The translations under genes and the position numbers were made by a program. A DNA stretch of 36,951 nt, taken from IMG/VR virus record IMGVR_UViG_3300025652_000216, positions 1-36,951 of that record; one strand, 5' to 3'. This stretch comes from a virus. Below, one piece after another: positions 23,565 through 29,560 of this stretch (position 1 is the first letter of the stretch; the number at the start of each line of letters is the position of its first letter). Below the pieces are notes generated by a model. The model was given only the letters and a program-made list of their open reading frames with translations. It was not told the DNA's origin and did not search any database.

Positions 23565-23575
23565 AATATTACTCC

Positions 23576-23597
23576 AAAAAGTCCCGAGTTATTCGGG
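23576..23597 (-). terminator. Hairpin with short U-run in the leader of the 76-residue gene
   Basis: On the minus strand CCCGA ATAAC TCGGG (5-bp perfect stem, 23583-23597) is followed by A, C and five T. The U-run ends directly before the GGAG ribosome-binding site of the gene starting at 23564, so it is either a weak terminator or an attenuator for that gene. Confidence 0.5.
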
Positions 23598-23640
23598 CGA
23601 GGGGGTTATTGTTTATCTCTATGCGCTAGGCGCGGTTAGA

Positions 23641-23820
23641 TTAGTAATCCTCAAAGCCAACTTTTGGCTTTAATCCAATTTCTTTTGCTGACTCACTAAT
23701 GTTGTAGTGTACGGGCCGCATTTCCTCTAATAGCCTTGCTGTTTTTGGTAGTTTTTCTAGCTCAGTAATTAGCTGTCCAACAGTTTTACAAAGTTTAAAT
23801 TCTGGTTTAGATCCACCCAT
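23641..23820 (-). CDS. Unknown 59-residue accessory protein
   Basis: A short soluble protein starting MGGSKPEFKLCKTVGQLITELE. The start at 23820 is preferred over an upstream in-frame ATG because the very strong GGAGGGG stretch lies five bases before it. The sequence is helical (QLITELEKLPKTARLLEEM) with a basic and aromatic C-terminus (KVGFEDY). No family is recognised. Confidence 0.62.
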   Translation of the reverse strand: MGGSKPEFKLCKTVGQLITELEKLPKTARLLEEMRPVHYNISESAKEIGLKPKVGFEDY

Positions 23821-23870
23821 ACAATCCCCTCCGCCCATAGGGCAATTAGTTAAATTTAAGCGACAATATA

Positions 23871-24101
23871 TTATATGCGCTCAATTAATTTCTGCAGCTT
23901 AACGTCTTCAAACTCTCTTTCTGCGATATCAGGATAGTGGAATATTTTATGCTTCCCTGAATTGGTTCTTACAATACTGCCGTCATCAAGCTCAACGGTT
24001 TTTCCGGATCGGCTTATTCGCCTAACAAAAACCGGATAAAGGTCGATATTTATCAAGTCAAGAAAGAACATGTTGCCGCTATACCTGTTCTGTAATTCCA
24101 T
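23871..24101 (-). CDS. Unknown 76-residue accessory protein
   Basis: A soluble protein beginning MELQNRYSGNMFFLDLINI. The ATG at 24101 has GAGG five bases upstream; a longer TTG-initiated form would overlap the preceding gene. Residues 20-50 look like a small SH3- or KOW-like beta barrel (PVFVRRISRSGKTVELDDGSIV), where a short turn D-D-G-S links two strands. Such domains occur in small phage nucleic-acid or sugar-binding proteins, but this is only a fold impression. Confidence 0.62.
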   Translation of the reverse strand: MELQNRYSGNMFFLDLINIDLYPVFVRRISRSGKTVELDDGSIVRTNSGKHKIFHYPDIAEREFEDVKLQKLIERI

Positions 24102-24103
24102 AC

Positions 24104-24277
24104 CTACCTCGCGTAATTGTCCGGCCAATCAAAACTTGGCTTGATCGGCGCCTTTGGTGATTGATTCCACAGTTTAACGCTGGTTGGGGCCTGGTTGGCG
24201 CTTTCCATTATCTGCTCGGCCCATTGGTTGTTTGCTGGCTTGCTCTCCCTCAATAGCTTGAGGATTCTCTCTTGCAT
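24104..24277 (-). CDS. Unknown 57-residue protein
   Basis: An ATG at 24277 opens a 57-codon frame filling exactly the space between two better supported genes: nine bases after the upstream stop and with its TAG three bases before the next ATG. The product begins MQERILKLLRESKPANNQWAEQ and ends KPSFDWPDNYAR, a Trp/Pro-rich tail. The ribosome-binding site is weak, so translation may depend on coupling. No family is recognised. Confidence 0.55.
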   Translation of the reverse strand: MQERILKLLRESKPANNQWAEQIMESANQAPTSVKLWNQSPKAPIKPSFDWPDNYAR

Positions 24278-24285
24278 GTGCACTT

Positions 24286-24543
24286 TTAATCTCTCTCGAA
24301 TACGTGAAAAACATACTTGCCACCCTGCAGCATTACCGTCCCTCGGTAAGCTGAGCTTTCGGCCTCAAACTCCTGACCAGTCCCAACAATAAAAAATGAC
24401 CTTGCAGAATTTTCCTTCATGTCGCAATGCGTAACCCACATGCAGATTTCCTCATTCTGATTTTCTACATGCAAGACCCGAGCGGCTGTATTCATCATAA
24501 TTACAGATATGTCATTTTTTAATATGTGCTTATAAACCTTCAT
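24286..24543 (-). CDS. Small phage protein, DUF7352-like
   Basis: An 85-residue protein starting MKVYKHILKNDISVIMMNT, with an all-beta look: AARVLHVENQNEEICMWVTH, then SFFIVGTGQEFE and GTVMLQGGKYVFHVFE. The order MKVYK... / LxVxxQNxxxCxW / F-x-I-x-GTG is one I associate with the small phage family DUF7352 (from memory). The function of the family is unknown. The start at 24543 is chosen because the product then matches this family opening; the longer frame upstream adds a basic, unrelated stretch. Confidence 0.65.
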   Translation of the reverse strand: MKVYKHILKNDISVIMMNTAARVLHVENQNEEICMWVTHCDMKENSARSFFIVGTGQEFEAESSAYRGTVMLQGGKYVFHVFERD

Positions 24544-24589
24544 ATTACTACCCTTTGTTGCTGCGCCCCGTATGGGCTTTTGCTTGTTT

Positions 24590-24727
24590 CTATTTTTTAA
24601 TAATACATACCGCGCATAACACAACGAAAAACAAATCTGCAAAAAATGCCATTATATTTCCGCTCATTATGGCCACCATTGCCGCCATAATGAATATTAT
24701 TGCAACAGCATGAATTAAACTACTCAC
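24590..24727 (-). CDS. Small two-helix membrane protein
   Basis: A 45-residue hydrophobic protein: IHAVAIIFIMAAMVAIMSG and FFADLFFVVLCAVCII form two membrane segments, ending in two lysines. The likely start is GTG at 24727, overlapping the end of the upstream gene by eight bases; an in-frame ATG at about 24685 would remove part of the first helix. No ribosome-binding site is evident, so translation is presumably coupled. The function is unknown. Confidence 0.5.
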   Translation of the reverse strand: MSSLIHAVAIIFIMAAMVAIMSGNIMAFFADLFFVVLCAVCIIKK

Positions 24728-24926
24728 CAACAACACCAATTGATTCTGCATCGCAAACTTCCAAAACGATACCGCTTGCATGCTCGTAGCGTGCGCTAAC
24801 ACTTGATCCAACAGGATAAACTCCAGCGTCAATCGAAGTTACTACTTCGCCAGTCTCAGCCCATAAAATTACCGCCTTACCATCTGCGTTTAAACGGTAG
24901 AACATTTCGTTAGTTGAGTTAGTCAT
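24720..24926 (-). CDS. Unknown 68-residue early protein, first gene of a local transcript
   Basis: A soluble protein beginning MTNSTNEMFYRLNADGKAV with a beta-type middle (YPVGSSVSARYEHASGIVLEV). The ATG at 24926 is chosen because AAGGTGATTAAG precedes it, the same leader arrangement seen before the HTH gene at 35282. An ATG at 24971 lies at the expected transcription start and would be leaderless. This gene is the first downstream of the promoter module at 24927-25027. Confidence 0.62.
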   Translation of the reverse strand: MTNSTNEMFYRLNADGKAVILWAETGEVVTSIDAGVYPVGSSVSARYEHASGIVLEVCDAESIGVVGE

Positions 24927-25027
24927 CTTAATCACCTTCGCTTTGTGGGCCTGCTTTATTGCCTGCTCCATGTGATTAAATATACGCGTATTATGCGTAG
25001 TGTGTTATCGGCTTTACACTTCTTTAC
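24927..25027 (-). promoter_or_regulatory. Promoter-leader module, copy 2
   Basis: Minus-strand order: AAGTGTAAA (forward 25013-25021), 28 bases, -10 element TATATT (24979-24984), TTAATCACATGGA, then GGCAAT and AGCGAAGGTGAT before the start codon at 24926. The same blocks in the same order and nearly the same spacing occur at 35283-35378. No good -35 box is visible at 16-18 bases, suggesting that a regulator binding AAGTGTAAA activates it. Confidence 0.6.
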
Positions 25028-25031
25028 CGAT

Positions 25032-25135
25032 GCGGAAATATACGGCCCGACCATTAAAACTCCAAAAATCTCTATAACTTATTGATTTTATTTATTTTGG
25101 TTTTGTGAAAATGCGGCCCTCGCCGTATATTCCGC
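25032..25135. repeat. Inverted repeat around the spacer upstream of the promoter module
   Basis: Arms gcggaaatatacggc (25032-25046) and gccgtatattccgc (25122-25135) are inverted copies differing by one inserted A, separated by 75 AT-rich bases. The arms flank the interval between the stop of the 59-residue gene and the promoter module. No other function is visible in it. Confidence 0.7.
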
Positions 25136-25137
25136 TG

Positions 25138-25317
25138 TTATGTGTTTAGGTCGTGGTATGCATCTAACGCAAGCCACATCCCCTGCAACACATTATAAGG
25201 AACGCCAGCGCATTCATCTTTGCTGGCAACCAAATCCAAAGCCTCAACCATTCTTCCTGTACTTTTGTAAGCGTCAAGCATCAAGTAAGCCGCACTTTCA
25301 ATCGGTGTTCTTTCCAT
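25138..25317 (-). CDS. Unknown 59-residue protein
   Basis: A soluble helical protein beginning MERTPIESAAYLMLDAYKST and ending MWLALDAYHDLNT. The start at 25317 is preferred to an upstream GTG/ATG because GAGG lies eight bases before it and the upstream extension is Cys-rich and out of character. No family is recognised. The gene is separated from the zinc-ribbon gene upstream by one copy of the 71-bp repeat. Confidence 0.6.
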   Translation of the reverse strand: MERTPIESAAYLMLDAYKSTGRMVEALDLVASKDECAGVPYNVLQGMWLALDAYHDLNT

Positions 25318-25353
25318 TTTTAAATCCTCGCAAGCACAGTTGCACATAACCAA

Positions 25354-25424
25354 TCAATATTACGGACAGAAATAGAGTCGTCCAATTTTCTACTACCTAC
25401 AGCCGCCGCAAATCTCAACGTTAC
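25354..25424. repeat. 71-bp imperfect direct repeat, copy A
   Basis: It shares tcaatattacggac (25354-25367) and a 25-bp exact block (25400-25424) with copy B at 25610-25681. The middle 30 bases differ. It starts two bases beyond the stop of the zinc-ribbon gene at 25427. Confidence 0.85.
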
Positions 25425-25426
25425 AT

Positions 25427-25579
25427 TCATTCGGTTTGTTGCTTTGGTCTATTTGGAAAATACCAATCGCGGTTATCAAATCCGCACTCTGTGCATTCCC
25501 ACCCAGTGTCTGTTGCGCCACCGCACTTAATGCACGGTTGCTCTTCATCGTCTAATTCTAAAACCGTATCATTTTCCAA
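25427..25579 (-). CDS. Zinc-ribbon microprotein (50 residues)
   Basis: Starts at TTG 25579 with GGAGG eight bases upstream. The product has two CxxC knuckles, C16-IK-C19 and C29-TE-C32, 9 residues apart, the pattern of a zinc ribbon, in an otherwise acidic N-terminus (ENDTVLELDDEEQP) and an aromatic C-terminus (NRDWYFPNRP). Such microproteins may bind nucleic acid or a host protein such as RNA polymerase, but no target can be named. The gene is bracketed by the two copies of the 71-bp repeat. Confidence 0.68.
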   Translation of the reverse strand: MENDTVLELDDEEQPCIKCGGATDTGWECTECGFDNRDWYFPNRPKQQTE

Positions 25580-25609
25580 TTGCGAAACCTCCAAAATAAA
25601 TGTAACAAG

Positions 25610-25681
25610 TCAATATTACGGACGGAATATAAATCTCCGCCCAGTTCGTTTACTCCCAGCCGCCGCAAATCTCAACGTTAC
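25610..25681. repeat. 71-bp imperfect direct repeat, copy B
   Basis: Conserved ends 25610-25623 and 25657-25681 match copy A; the middle is different. It starts at the end of the 54-residue zinc-ribbon gene (overlap of four bases with its stop region) and lies just upstream of the 50-residue zinc-ribbon gene. Confidence 0.85.
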
Positions 25682-25842
25682 TCGCTCGCCGAATTTTTTA
25701 CCCGACTGCTAGGGACGGACGATTTCTGATTGCTGTCAAATACATGATTGCAGTCGATGCAGCGGAATGAGGTGCCTCCTCCGATTGTAGATAAGTAAAA
25801 ACTATCACATTTTGGGCACCGTTTGTCTTTGTGTGCGCTCAT
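25678..25842 (-). CDS. Zinc-ribbon microprotein (54 residues)
   Basis: The ATG at 25842 overlaps the stop of NinG (ATGA), fixing the start. The protein reads MSAHKDKRCPKCDSFYLSTI with knuckles C9-PK-C12 and C28-ID-C31, separated by a Gly/Thr turn (GGGTSFRC): a typical rubredoxin-like zinc ribbon. The C-terminus is Ser/Lys-rich and flexible. It resembles small phage Zn-ribbon proteins that follow ninG in other phages. The target is unknown. Confidence 0.72.
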   Translation of the reverse strand: MSAHKDKRCPKCDSFYLSTIGGGTSFRCIDCNHVFDSNQKSSVPSSRVKNSASE

Positions 25843-26411
25843 TGCTTCTGCTCCTTTATCCGCTCGTTTTCGGATGTGTAATATTCTATTTGCTCTAAAT
25901 ACCACTGGCGGTCCCGCTTTACTATATCGCGCCCTGCGGCCTTCATTGCGCTAAATTCATCGACTCCGATCTCTTGCTTCAGCTTCTCGCAAAAGTCGTA
26001 GTGCATTCCTCCTAGGTTTATATTGCAGTAGTAGCATTGTGGCCGGACCGCCCTTTCATCAAAGTACATATTCTTATACACCGCCTTTGATAGACAGTGC
26101 CCGCCTTGGCAATTAGTGGTTCCTATTTCAAGTGGCTTATCGCATGTGTAGCACTGGCACCACCGCCCATCGTCGCTATGGACAAGCTTTTGGTGAAGGC
26201 TAAATATGGGCCATAGCTGTTTTTTTAGCTGGGCAGCCGTCTTTACTTTTGGCTTTGGTTTCTTGGGCTTTTTTATCAGCTTCACGTTTTGCGCATCATC
26301 CAAAGTACACGCAGCAGACCCGCAAAACTTTTCCACCTTCAGCCCCATTCGCTTTGGCGTGAATGGATCACGACAGTATGGGCACCGCTTCAGCTTTATT
26401 AGCTTATTCAT
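25839..26411 (-). CDS. ninG: NinG (Rap) recombination protein
   Basis: A 190-residue member of the lambda NinG/Rap family, a structure-specific endonuclease that resolves Holliday junctions and D-loops in phage recombination. The N-terminus has a zinc-type motif (KRCPYCRDPFTPKRMG, with C10 and C13, then C30 and C35), followed by a Lys/Pro-rich stretch. The conserved core is QLWPIFSLHQKLVHSDD, C-x2-C (CYTCDKPL), NCQGGHCLSKAVYKNMYF, then RPQCYYCNINLGGMHYDF. This His/Cys arrangement recalls an HNH-like metal site. The start at 26411 is the ATG overlapping the upstream stop (ATGA). Downstream is a zinc-ribbon gene. Confidence 0.88.
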   Translation of the reverse strand: MNKLIKLKRCPYCRDPFTPKRMGLKVEKFCGSAACTLDDAQNVKLIKKPKKPKPKVKTAAQLKKQLWPIFSLHQKLVHSDDGRWCQCYTCDKPLEIGTTNCQGGHCLSKAVYKNMYFDERAVRPQCYYCNINLGGMHYDFCEKLKQEIGVDEFSAMKAAGRDIVKRDRQWYLEQIEYYTSENERIKEQKQ

Positions 26412-26842
26412 GTCCAAAATTCCGACTTTGTTAGCTTAATACTTGGGTTCATTATCGTTATTGCATAATCAACACAAACTAGCCTTCCCTCATAGATTCC
26501 AAAATTGCTAATTTTTCGATCCGTTAAAAATTCAGGAATCTTTGCGGGCAGCTTATAATTCTTTGGCACCGGATCACATCGCTTCTGCAGAAGAATCATT
26601 CCATCTGGCGATAGCATCACACACGGAGCTAGCCACACCGCCACATCCTTATACTCGCTATTGGCTGCCCAAAAATTATCTTCAAAAACATTGGCAAAGT
26701 TTCGCTCATTATCGCCGCGCTCTACTTTTACCACCAAATCCTCTCTAATTTTGCATTCAAAAACTTCTCGATGAATTCCGCACCCTATTTTTTCACCGCA
26801 AAATAAATTTAACGCGTCTTCAAACTTTTCACTCAATCCCAT
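26408..26842 (-). CDS. Very small protein-kinase-like protein
   Basis: A 144-residue protein that keeps the landmarks of the kinase fold in the right order: Gly-rich loop G20-C-G22 (GEKIGCGIHREVFECKI), VxK lysine K39 (LVVKVE), a helix with Glu near 54 (NFANVFEDNFW), a hinge-like strand (GMILLQKRC), a catalytic loop D108-R-K110-I-S-N113 (D-x-K-x-x-N) and a metal-binding D125 in VCVDYA, in place of DFG. A normal kinase is about 250 residues; here the C-lobe is cut down. I recall similar small phage proteins without known function. It may be an active mini-kinase or a pseudokinase. Its start overlaps the 49-residue gene (TGATG), and its stop overlaps ninG. Confidence 0.72.
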   Translation of the reverse strand: MGLSEKFEDALNLFCGEKIGCGIHREVFECKIREDLVVKVERGDNERNFANVFEDNFWAANSEYKDVAVWLAPCVMLSPDGMILLQKRCDPVPKNYKLPAKIPEFLTDRKISNFGIYEGRLVCVDYAITIMNPSIKLTKSEFWT

Positions 26843-26991
26843 CACACCATACCCCGCTTTGCGTCAAAATATCCTGCTGACCAGGCGCACATATTCATCA
26901 TGTCAGCCGGCCCCAGTGGGTTTACGTCCGGTTCACCGAGATTGAATGCTGCAAGGCCTTTTGCATACCAGTATTTTTGATTAGCTGTCAT
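26842..26991 (-). CDS. Unknown 49-residue protein
   Basis: The ATG at 26991 overlaps the stop of NinB (ATGA) and the TGA overlaps the kinase-like start (TGATG), so this short frame is a coupled gene. The product, MTANQKYWYAKGLAAFNLGE..., is aromatic and Met-rich (PADMMNMCAWSAGYFDAKR). A small phage protein of this kind, with the Gly-x2-Ala/Tyr-F-x-A-K pattern, recurs in Nin regions; its function is unknown. Confidence 0.65.
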   Translation of the reverse strand: MTANQKYWYAKGLAAFNLGEPDVNPLGPADMMNMCAWSAGYFDAKRGMV

Positions 26992-27434
26992 TGGTTCGCC
27001 TCTTTGTAGCTACTGTATGCATCTAGCGCCCTTTCTGACCACTTAACGCCCATGTTGCTGCCGAACGCATAAGCTATCTCTATAAGATCGCTTAATTCCT
27101 GCTTGCTGGCCTTGCTCGTGCTTGCGTTCAGCACACAAAACCCGCTACCGCTAATACTTGGAACTATTGTTTGTGGCTTCCATTCGTTAGTAAGCAGAAT
27201 CTTCCAATCATCCTTGCTCATTTTGTTGCCATGCCAATCTAGCTGTTCTGCTATATCAGTATAGATTGCCCATTGCTTGCTGTTTTGTGGAAGGCTCCTA
27301 GCCGCCTCGTAGCGTCGAATGATTATCTCAATTGCACCGCCAGTAATACCAATCATTATCAGCTTATAGGCCCAATCTAAGGTTGCCTTAATACTAACAA
27401 CCCCATCTATTACCCTGCTGTGTTCTTTAGCCAT
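26988..27434 (-). CDS. ninB: NinB recombination protein
   Basis: A 148-residue protein of the lambda NinB (Orf) family, which binds single-stranded DNA and SSB and helps load recombinases in Red-type recombination. The signature is RSLPQNSKQWAIYTDIAEQL, then WHGNKMSKDDWKILLTNEW, STSKASKQELSDLIEIAYAF and GSNMGVKWSE, matching the NinB order of QNxxxWxxxxDxxxQ, S-x-E/D-x-WK and the F/S-D-L-I-E block. The length agrees with the family (about 146). It is coupled to the 67-residue gene upstream (TAATG) and to the 49-residue gene downstream. Confidence 0.9.
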   Translation of the reverse strand: MAKEHSRVIDGVVSIKATLDWAYKLIMIGITGGAIEIIIRRYEAARSLPQNSKQWAIYTDIAEQLDWHGNKMSKDDWKILLTNEWKPQTIVPSISGSGFCVLNASTSKASKQELSDLIEIAYAFGSNMGVKWSERALDAYSSYKEANQ

Positions 27435-27637
27435 TAATCACTCTCCACGCTGTCTTTGTCGAACCCATCGCCGCGCACCCAGTTTTCATAGTGCCGCGCC
27501 ATGTGGTTATCACTGTATGATAAATGGAATCGGTTGCTTTCCATGTGCTTTTTCGCCTCACAATATGGCACAAACTGAAAAAAAACACATATGTACTGCG
27601 TTTCAAATATATCTCGCTGGCTTATTCCATCTATCAT
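27434..27637 (-). CDS. Unknown 67-residue protein
   Basis: A soluble protein from the ATG at 27637 (a GTG 12 bases upstream is the alternative). It is rich in aromatic residues and His (CVFFQFVPYCEAKKHMESNR, HLSYSDNHMARHYENWVRG). No family is recognised. Its stop overlaps the ninB start (TAATG), so it is part of the Nin transcript. Confidence 0.6.
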   Translation of the reverse strand: MIDGISQRDIFETQYICVFFQFVPYCEAKKHMESNRFHLSYSDNHMARHYENWVRGDGFDKDSVESD

Positions 27638-27638
27638 C

Positions 27639-27749
27639 TTAAAACTCACTCATTGTTGATAATCGAATTTCTCTATCGCATACCGTCCAATTTAATACCA
27701 TGAACGCCCAGTGACGCGCCTTGCCCTTTCTGGTGTAGATTTCAGTCAT
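27639..27749 (-). CDS. Unknown 36-residue basic microprotein
   Basis: An ATG at 27749 with AGGG eight bases upstream opens a 36-codon frame overlapping the end of the preceding gene by eight bases and ending two bases before the next ATG. The product is basic and aromatic (TRKGKARHWAFMVLNWTVCD). Accepted because it fills the exact space between two genes with normal signals; a chance frame cannot be excluded. Confidence 0.5.
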   Translation of the reverse strand: MTEIYTRKGKARHWAFMVLNWTVCDREIRLSTMSEF

Positions 27750-28365
27750 TATTAATACCCTGCTTTGGGGCTGATGATAGCAGTGCTTTAAACTTCGAGT
27801 ATGTGTAGCTGCTGCGGACCTCGCCGCGCTCACAGCGATTAACGAACTCCTGCATGGCTTCTCGCCACTCATTAAGCACCTTCTCGACATCGCCATTACC
27901 GCCGTTTAGCTTTGCGAGTAGGGATTCACCTTCTTCGTACAGCCAATCTTCAATTGTTATGCTATGCGGCACAGCTGCATAGCTGGCAACAATCTCCCGC
28001 GCATCCTGCTCGGTTATGCGGGGGGATTGCTGCGCTGGCACTGGGGCTGAGTAGAGTGCATCATCCGGCTTAAGGCTTAGTGAATCTTTGTAATACAAAA
28101 ACGGCTCCAAGTCCTGCTTAATAAATCCTACAGGCTCCTGCGCCTTCAGCCCATCAAGCTCGGCCTTAAGCGCCGTAATTTCATCCGCAAGATGGTGATT
28201 GGCTTCGCGCAATTTTTCTGCGTCTGCTGGTGTGCATCCCTCTGGAAGCTGCATAAGAACCGTGCGCTCAATTTCTCTTGCAAATTTATTTCTTATCTGT
28301 GACGCGGTAGTCTGCCCCTTAACCGAATCAATCTGAATCTGTCTAATTTCTTCATCACTTAACAT
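27742..28365 (-). CDS. Unknown phage early protein with Ea22-like C-terminal region
   Basis: A 207-residue protein starting MLSDEEIRQIQIDSVKG; the ATG at 28365 has GAGGTG upstream. Residues 50-80 form a coiled coil (LREANHHLADEITALKAELDG). The following EPVGFI...DALYSAPVPAQ is a stretch recurrent in phage early proteins of the Ea22 type, and the C-terminal part is helical (VEKVLNEWREAMQEFVNRCE). Such modular proteins are common between methylase and Nin genes in lambdoid phages; the function is unknown. A copy of the AAGTGTAAA motif lies 68 bases upstream. Confidence 0.65.
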   Translation of the reverse strand: MLSDEEIRQIQIDSVKGQTTASQIRNKFAREIERTVLMQLPEGCTPADAEKLREANHHLADEITALKAELDGLKAQEPVGFIKQDLEPFLYYKDSLSLKPDDALYSAPVPAQQSPRITEQDAREIVASYAAVPHSITIEDWLYEEGESLLAKLNGGNGDVEKVLNEWREAMQEFVNRCERGEVRSSYTYSKFKALLSSAPKQGINND

Positions 28366-28441
28366 TTCACACCTCGCTTGATTTTTTACATGGTATCGAA
28401 TACCCGGGTGATTGGGGGATTCTTTGCAGTTCTTTACACTT
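28366..28441 (-). promoter_or_regulatory. Partial third copy of the promoter-leader module
   Basis: Minus strand: AAGTGTAAA (forward 28433-28441, overlapping the methylase stop), 30 bases, TATTCG, ATACCATG, and then AGCGAGGTGTGAA before the ATG at 28365. The block order matches the copies at 24.9 and 35.3 kb, but the -10 is poorer. The 13-base dyad GGTATCGAATACC lies inside it. Confidence 0.35.
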
Positions 28442-29057
28442 TCCCTCCCCACTGGTGCGCCATAGCTTTTGCGATGCCCAAGTAAGTGGTTGAACGGATC
28501 TTCCAGCGGTCTTTTGAAGGGGGCAGCTTATTCTGACCGCTATCGGTTTGATTGCCCCATCGCTTCAATGGGATTTTAGACCCATTGAAAATAATCCTAG
28601 GCTCTATAATTTCAGTTGGGGCTAGCTGAGGCAGGCCCTTCAGCCATAGACATGTTTTTTTGCTGGCATCCTCGCCAAATTGCCACGGGTTTATCGTCTG
28701 GTCTGGTTTTCTTATTCTGCTACTAATAACGCTAACTGGGTTTTCAATAGCTATCCTGGGTATATCCGCCTCCATTAGCAGCCTAACAAAATCTAGCGCT
28801 TCCTCTGTTAGTTTTGGATCACGCAAGCCTCGTGCAGTCCAGTGCATCCCGCTAACACTCAGGTATGTGCACGGCGGATGGGCAATCATCAAATCAAACC
28901 CATAATCTAAAATATCTATAACATCGCCTTTGTGGTGCGGCCCTGGCGAATCGCTAGACAATAAATCACAACTAATTGCATCATGGCCTAGTGCGATAAA
29001 CGCATCACGAACGCGCCCAGAATACTCACACGCAACCAATACTTTTAACTTTTTCAT
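28434..29057 (-). CDS. C5-cytosine-methyltransferase-like protein
   Basis: A 207-residue protein with a Rossmann start (KVLVACEYSGRVRDAFIALGHDAISCD; the FxGxG-type SAM loop is replaced by EYSG), motif IV LMIAHPPCTYLSVSG with catalytic-type Cys63 in PPC, and motif VI AIENP at 103-107. The C-terminus has a KTCLWLKGLPQL segment as in many phage proteins annotated as DNA C5 methyltransferases. It is shorter than a typical full enzyme (over 300), with a reduced target-recognition domain. It may protect phage DNA from host restriction. No restriction endonuclease gene lies nearby. Both ends overlap neighbours. Confidence 0.82.
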   Translation of the reverse strand: MKKLKVLVACEYSGRVRDAFIALGHDAISCDLLSSDSPGPHHKGDVIDILDYGFDLMIAHPPCTYLSVSGMHWTARGLRDPKLTEEALDFVRLLMEADIPRIAIENPVSVISSRIRKPDQTINPWQFGEDASKKTCLWLKGLPQLAPTEIIEPRIIFNGSKIPLKRWGNQTDSGQNKLPPSKDRWKIRSTTYLGIAKAMAHQWGGKV

Positions 29058-29422
29058 CCGCTCACCCTCATGTATTCGGCCCGCTCACAGGCTCTTTTTG
29101 CGCGACCAGAATCTTTAGTCATACGCTCGTTTACTATCCAGCCACCGCGCTCGGGGTCGTACTTAATTACCGACTCTCCAACTTTCATATCCAGATAGTG
29201 GGCGCTTGGGGCGTTATCGGCCATCCATTGACCCTTGAATTGCACCATCAGGGCCAGCGTCTTAGCGGCGCCCCTGTAGGCTCCCCCATGCCAAAATTGG
29301 AATGAGTCGTTTTCTTGCTTTGCCCTAATACCTCGGTAAAAATTAGGGCTTGACTTCAGCTCTCGATAGTCAAAATCAAACTGTGCGAGCCTTGTTTTGT
29401 CTTTCCTACATTGCGGCTTCAT
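29054..29422 (-). CDS. Unknown 122-residue protein upstream of the methylase gene
   Basis: A basic protein beginning MKPQCRKDKTRLAQFDFDYREL, with SFQFWHGGAYRGAAKTLALMVQF and GGWIVNERMTKDSGRAKRACERA. It has scattered Cys and many Arg/Lys, with no clear domain. The start at 29422 overlaps the stop of the 42-residue gene (ATGA). A nucleic-acid-binding role is possible from composition only. Confidence 0.6.
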   Translation of the reverse strand: MKPQCRKDKTRLAQFDFDYRELKSSPNFYRGIRAKQENDSFQFWHGGAYRGAAKTLALMVQFKGQWMADNAPSAHYLDMKVGESVIKYDPERGGWIVNERMTKDSGRAKRACERAEYMRVSG

Positions 29423-29547
29423 TCTGCCCACCCTCGGTCGTTGTCGTTATAGTCGTAGCCGCGATAAAGCTTTATGCGGTGCTTGTCGAGCTTTGCCAAT
29501 ACCCAAATTAGGCACATGTCGAGCTTTGCTAGTATCCAGTTAATCAT
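29419..29547 (-). CDS. Unknown 42-residue microprotein with internal repeat
   Basis: An ATG at 29547 with AGGGG seven bases upstream opens a 42-codon frame whose TGA overlaps the next ATG. It carries an 11-residue repeat: WILAKLDMCLIW followed by VLAKLDKH, reflected in the DNA as gtcgagctttgc occurring twice 33 bases apart. The N-terminal half is amphipathic helix; the C-terminal half is polar (YDYNDNDRGWAE). No family is recognised. Confidence 0.58.
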   Translation of the reverse strand: MINWILAKLDMCLIWVLAKLDKHRIKLYRGYDYNDNDRGWAE

Positions 29548-29560
29548 TTTATAGCCCCTA

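Noticed and set aside
25354-25681. CRISPR-like array
   Set aside because: Only two copies with a gene between them; spacing and repeat structure do not fit.
28390-28402. 13-base dyad GGTATCGAATACC as an operator
   Set aside because: Short dyads arise often; no second copy was seen, so I mention it only within the partial promoter module.
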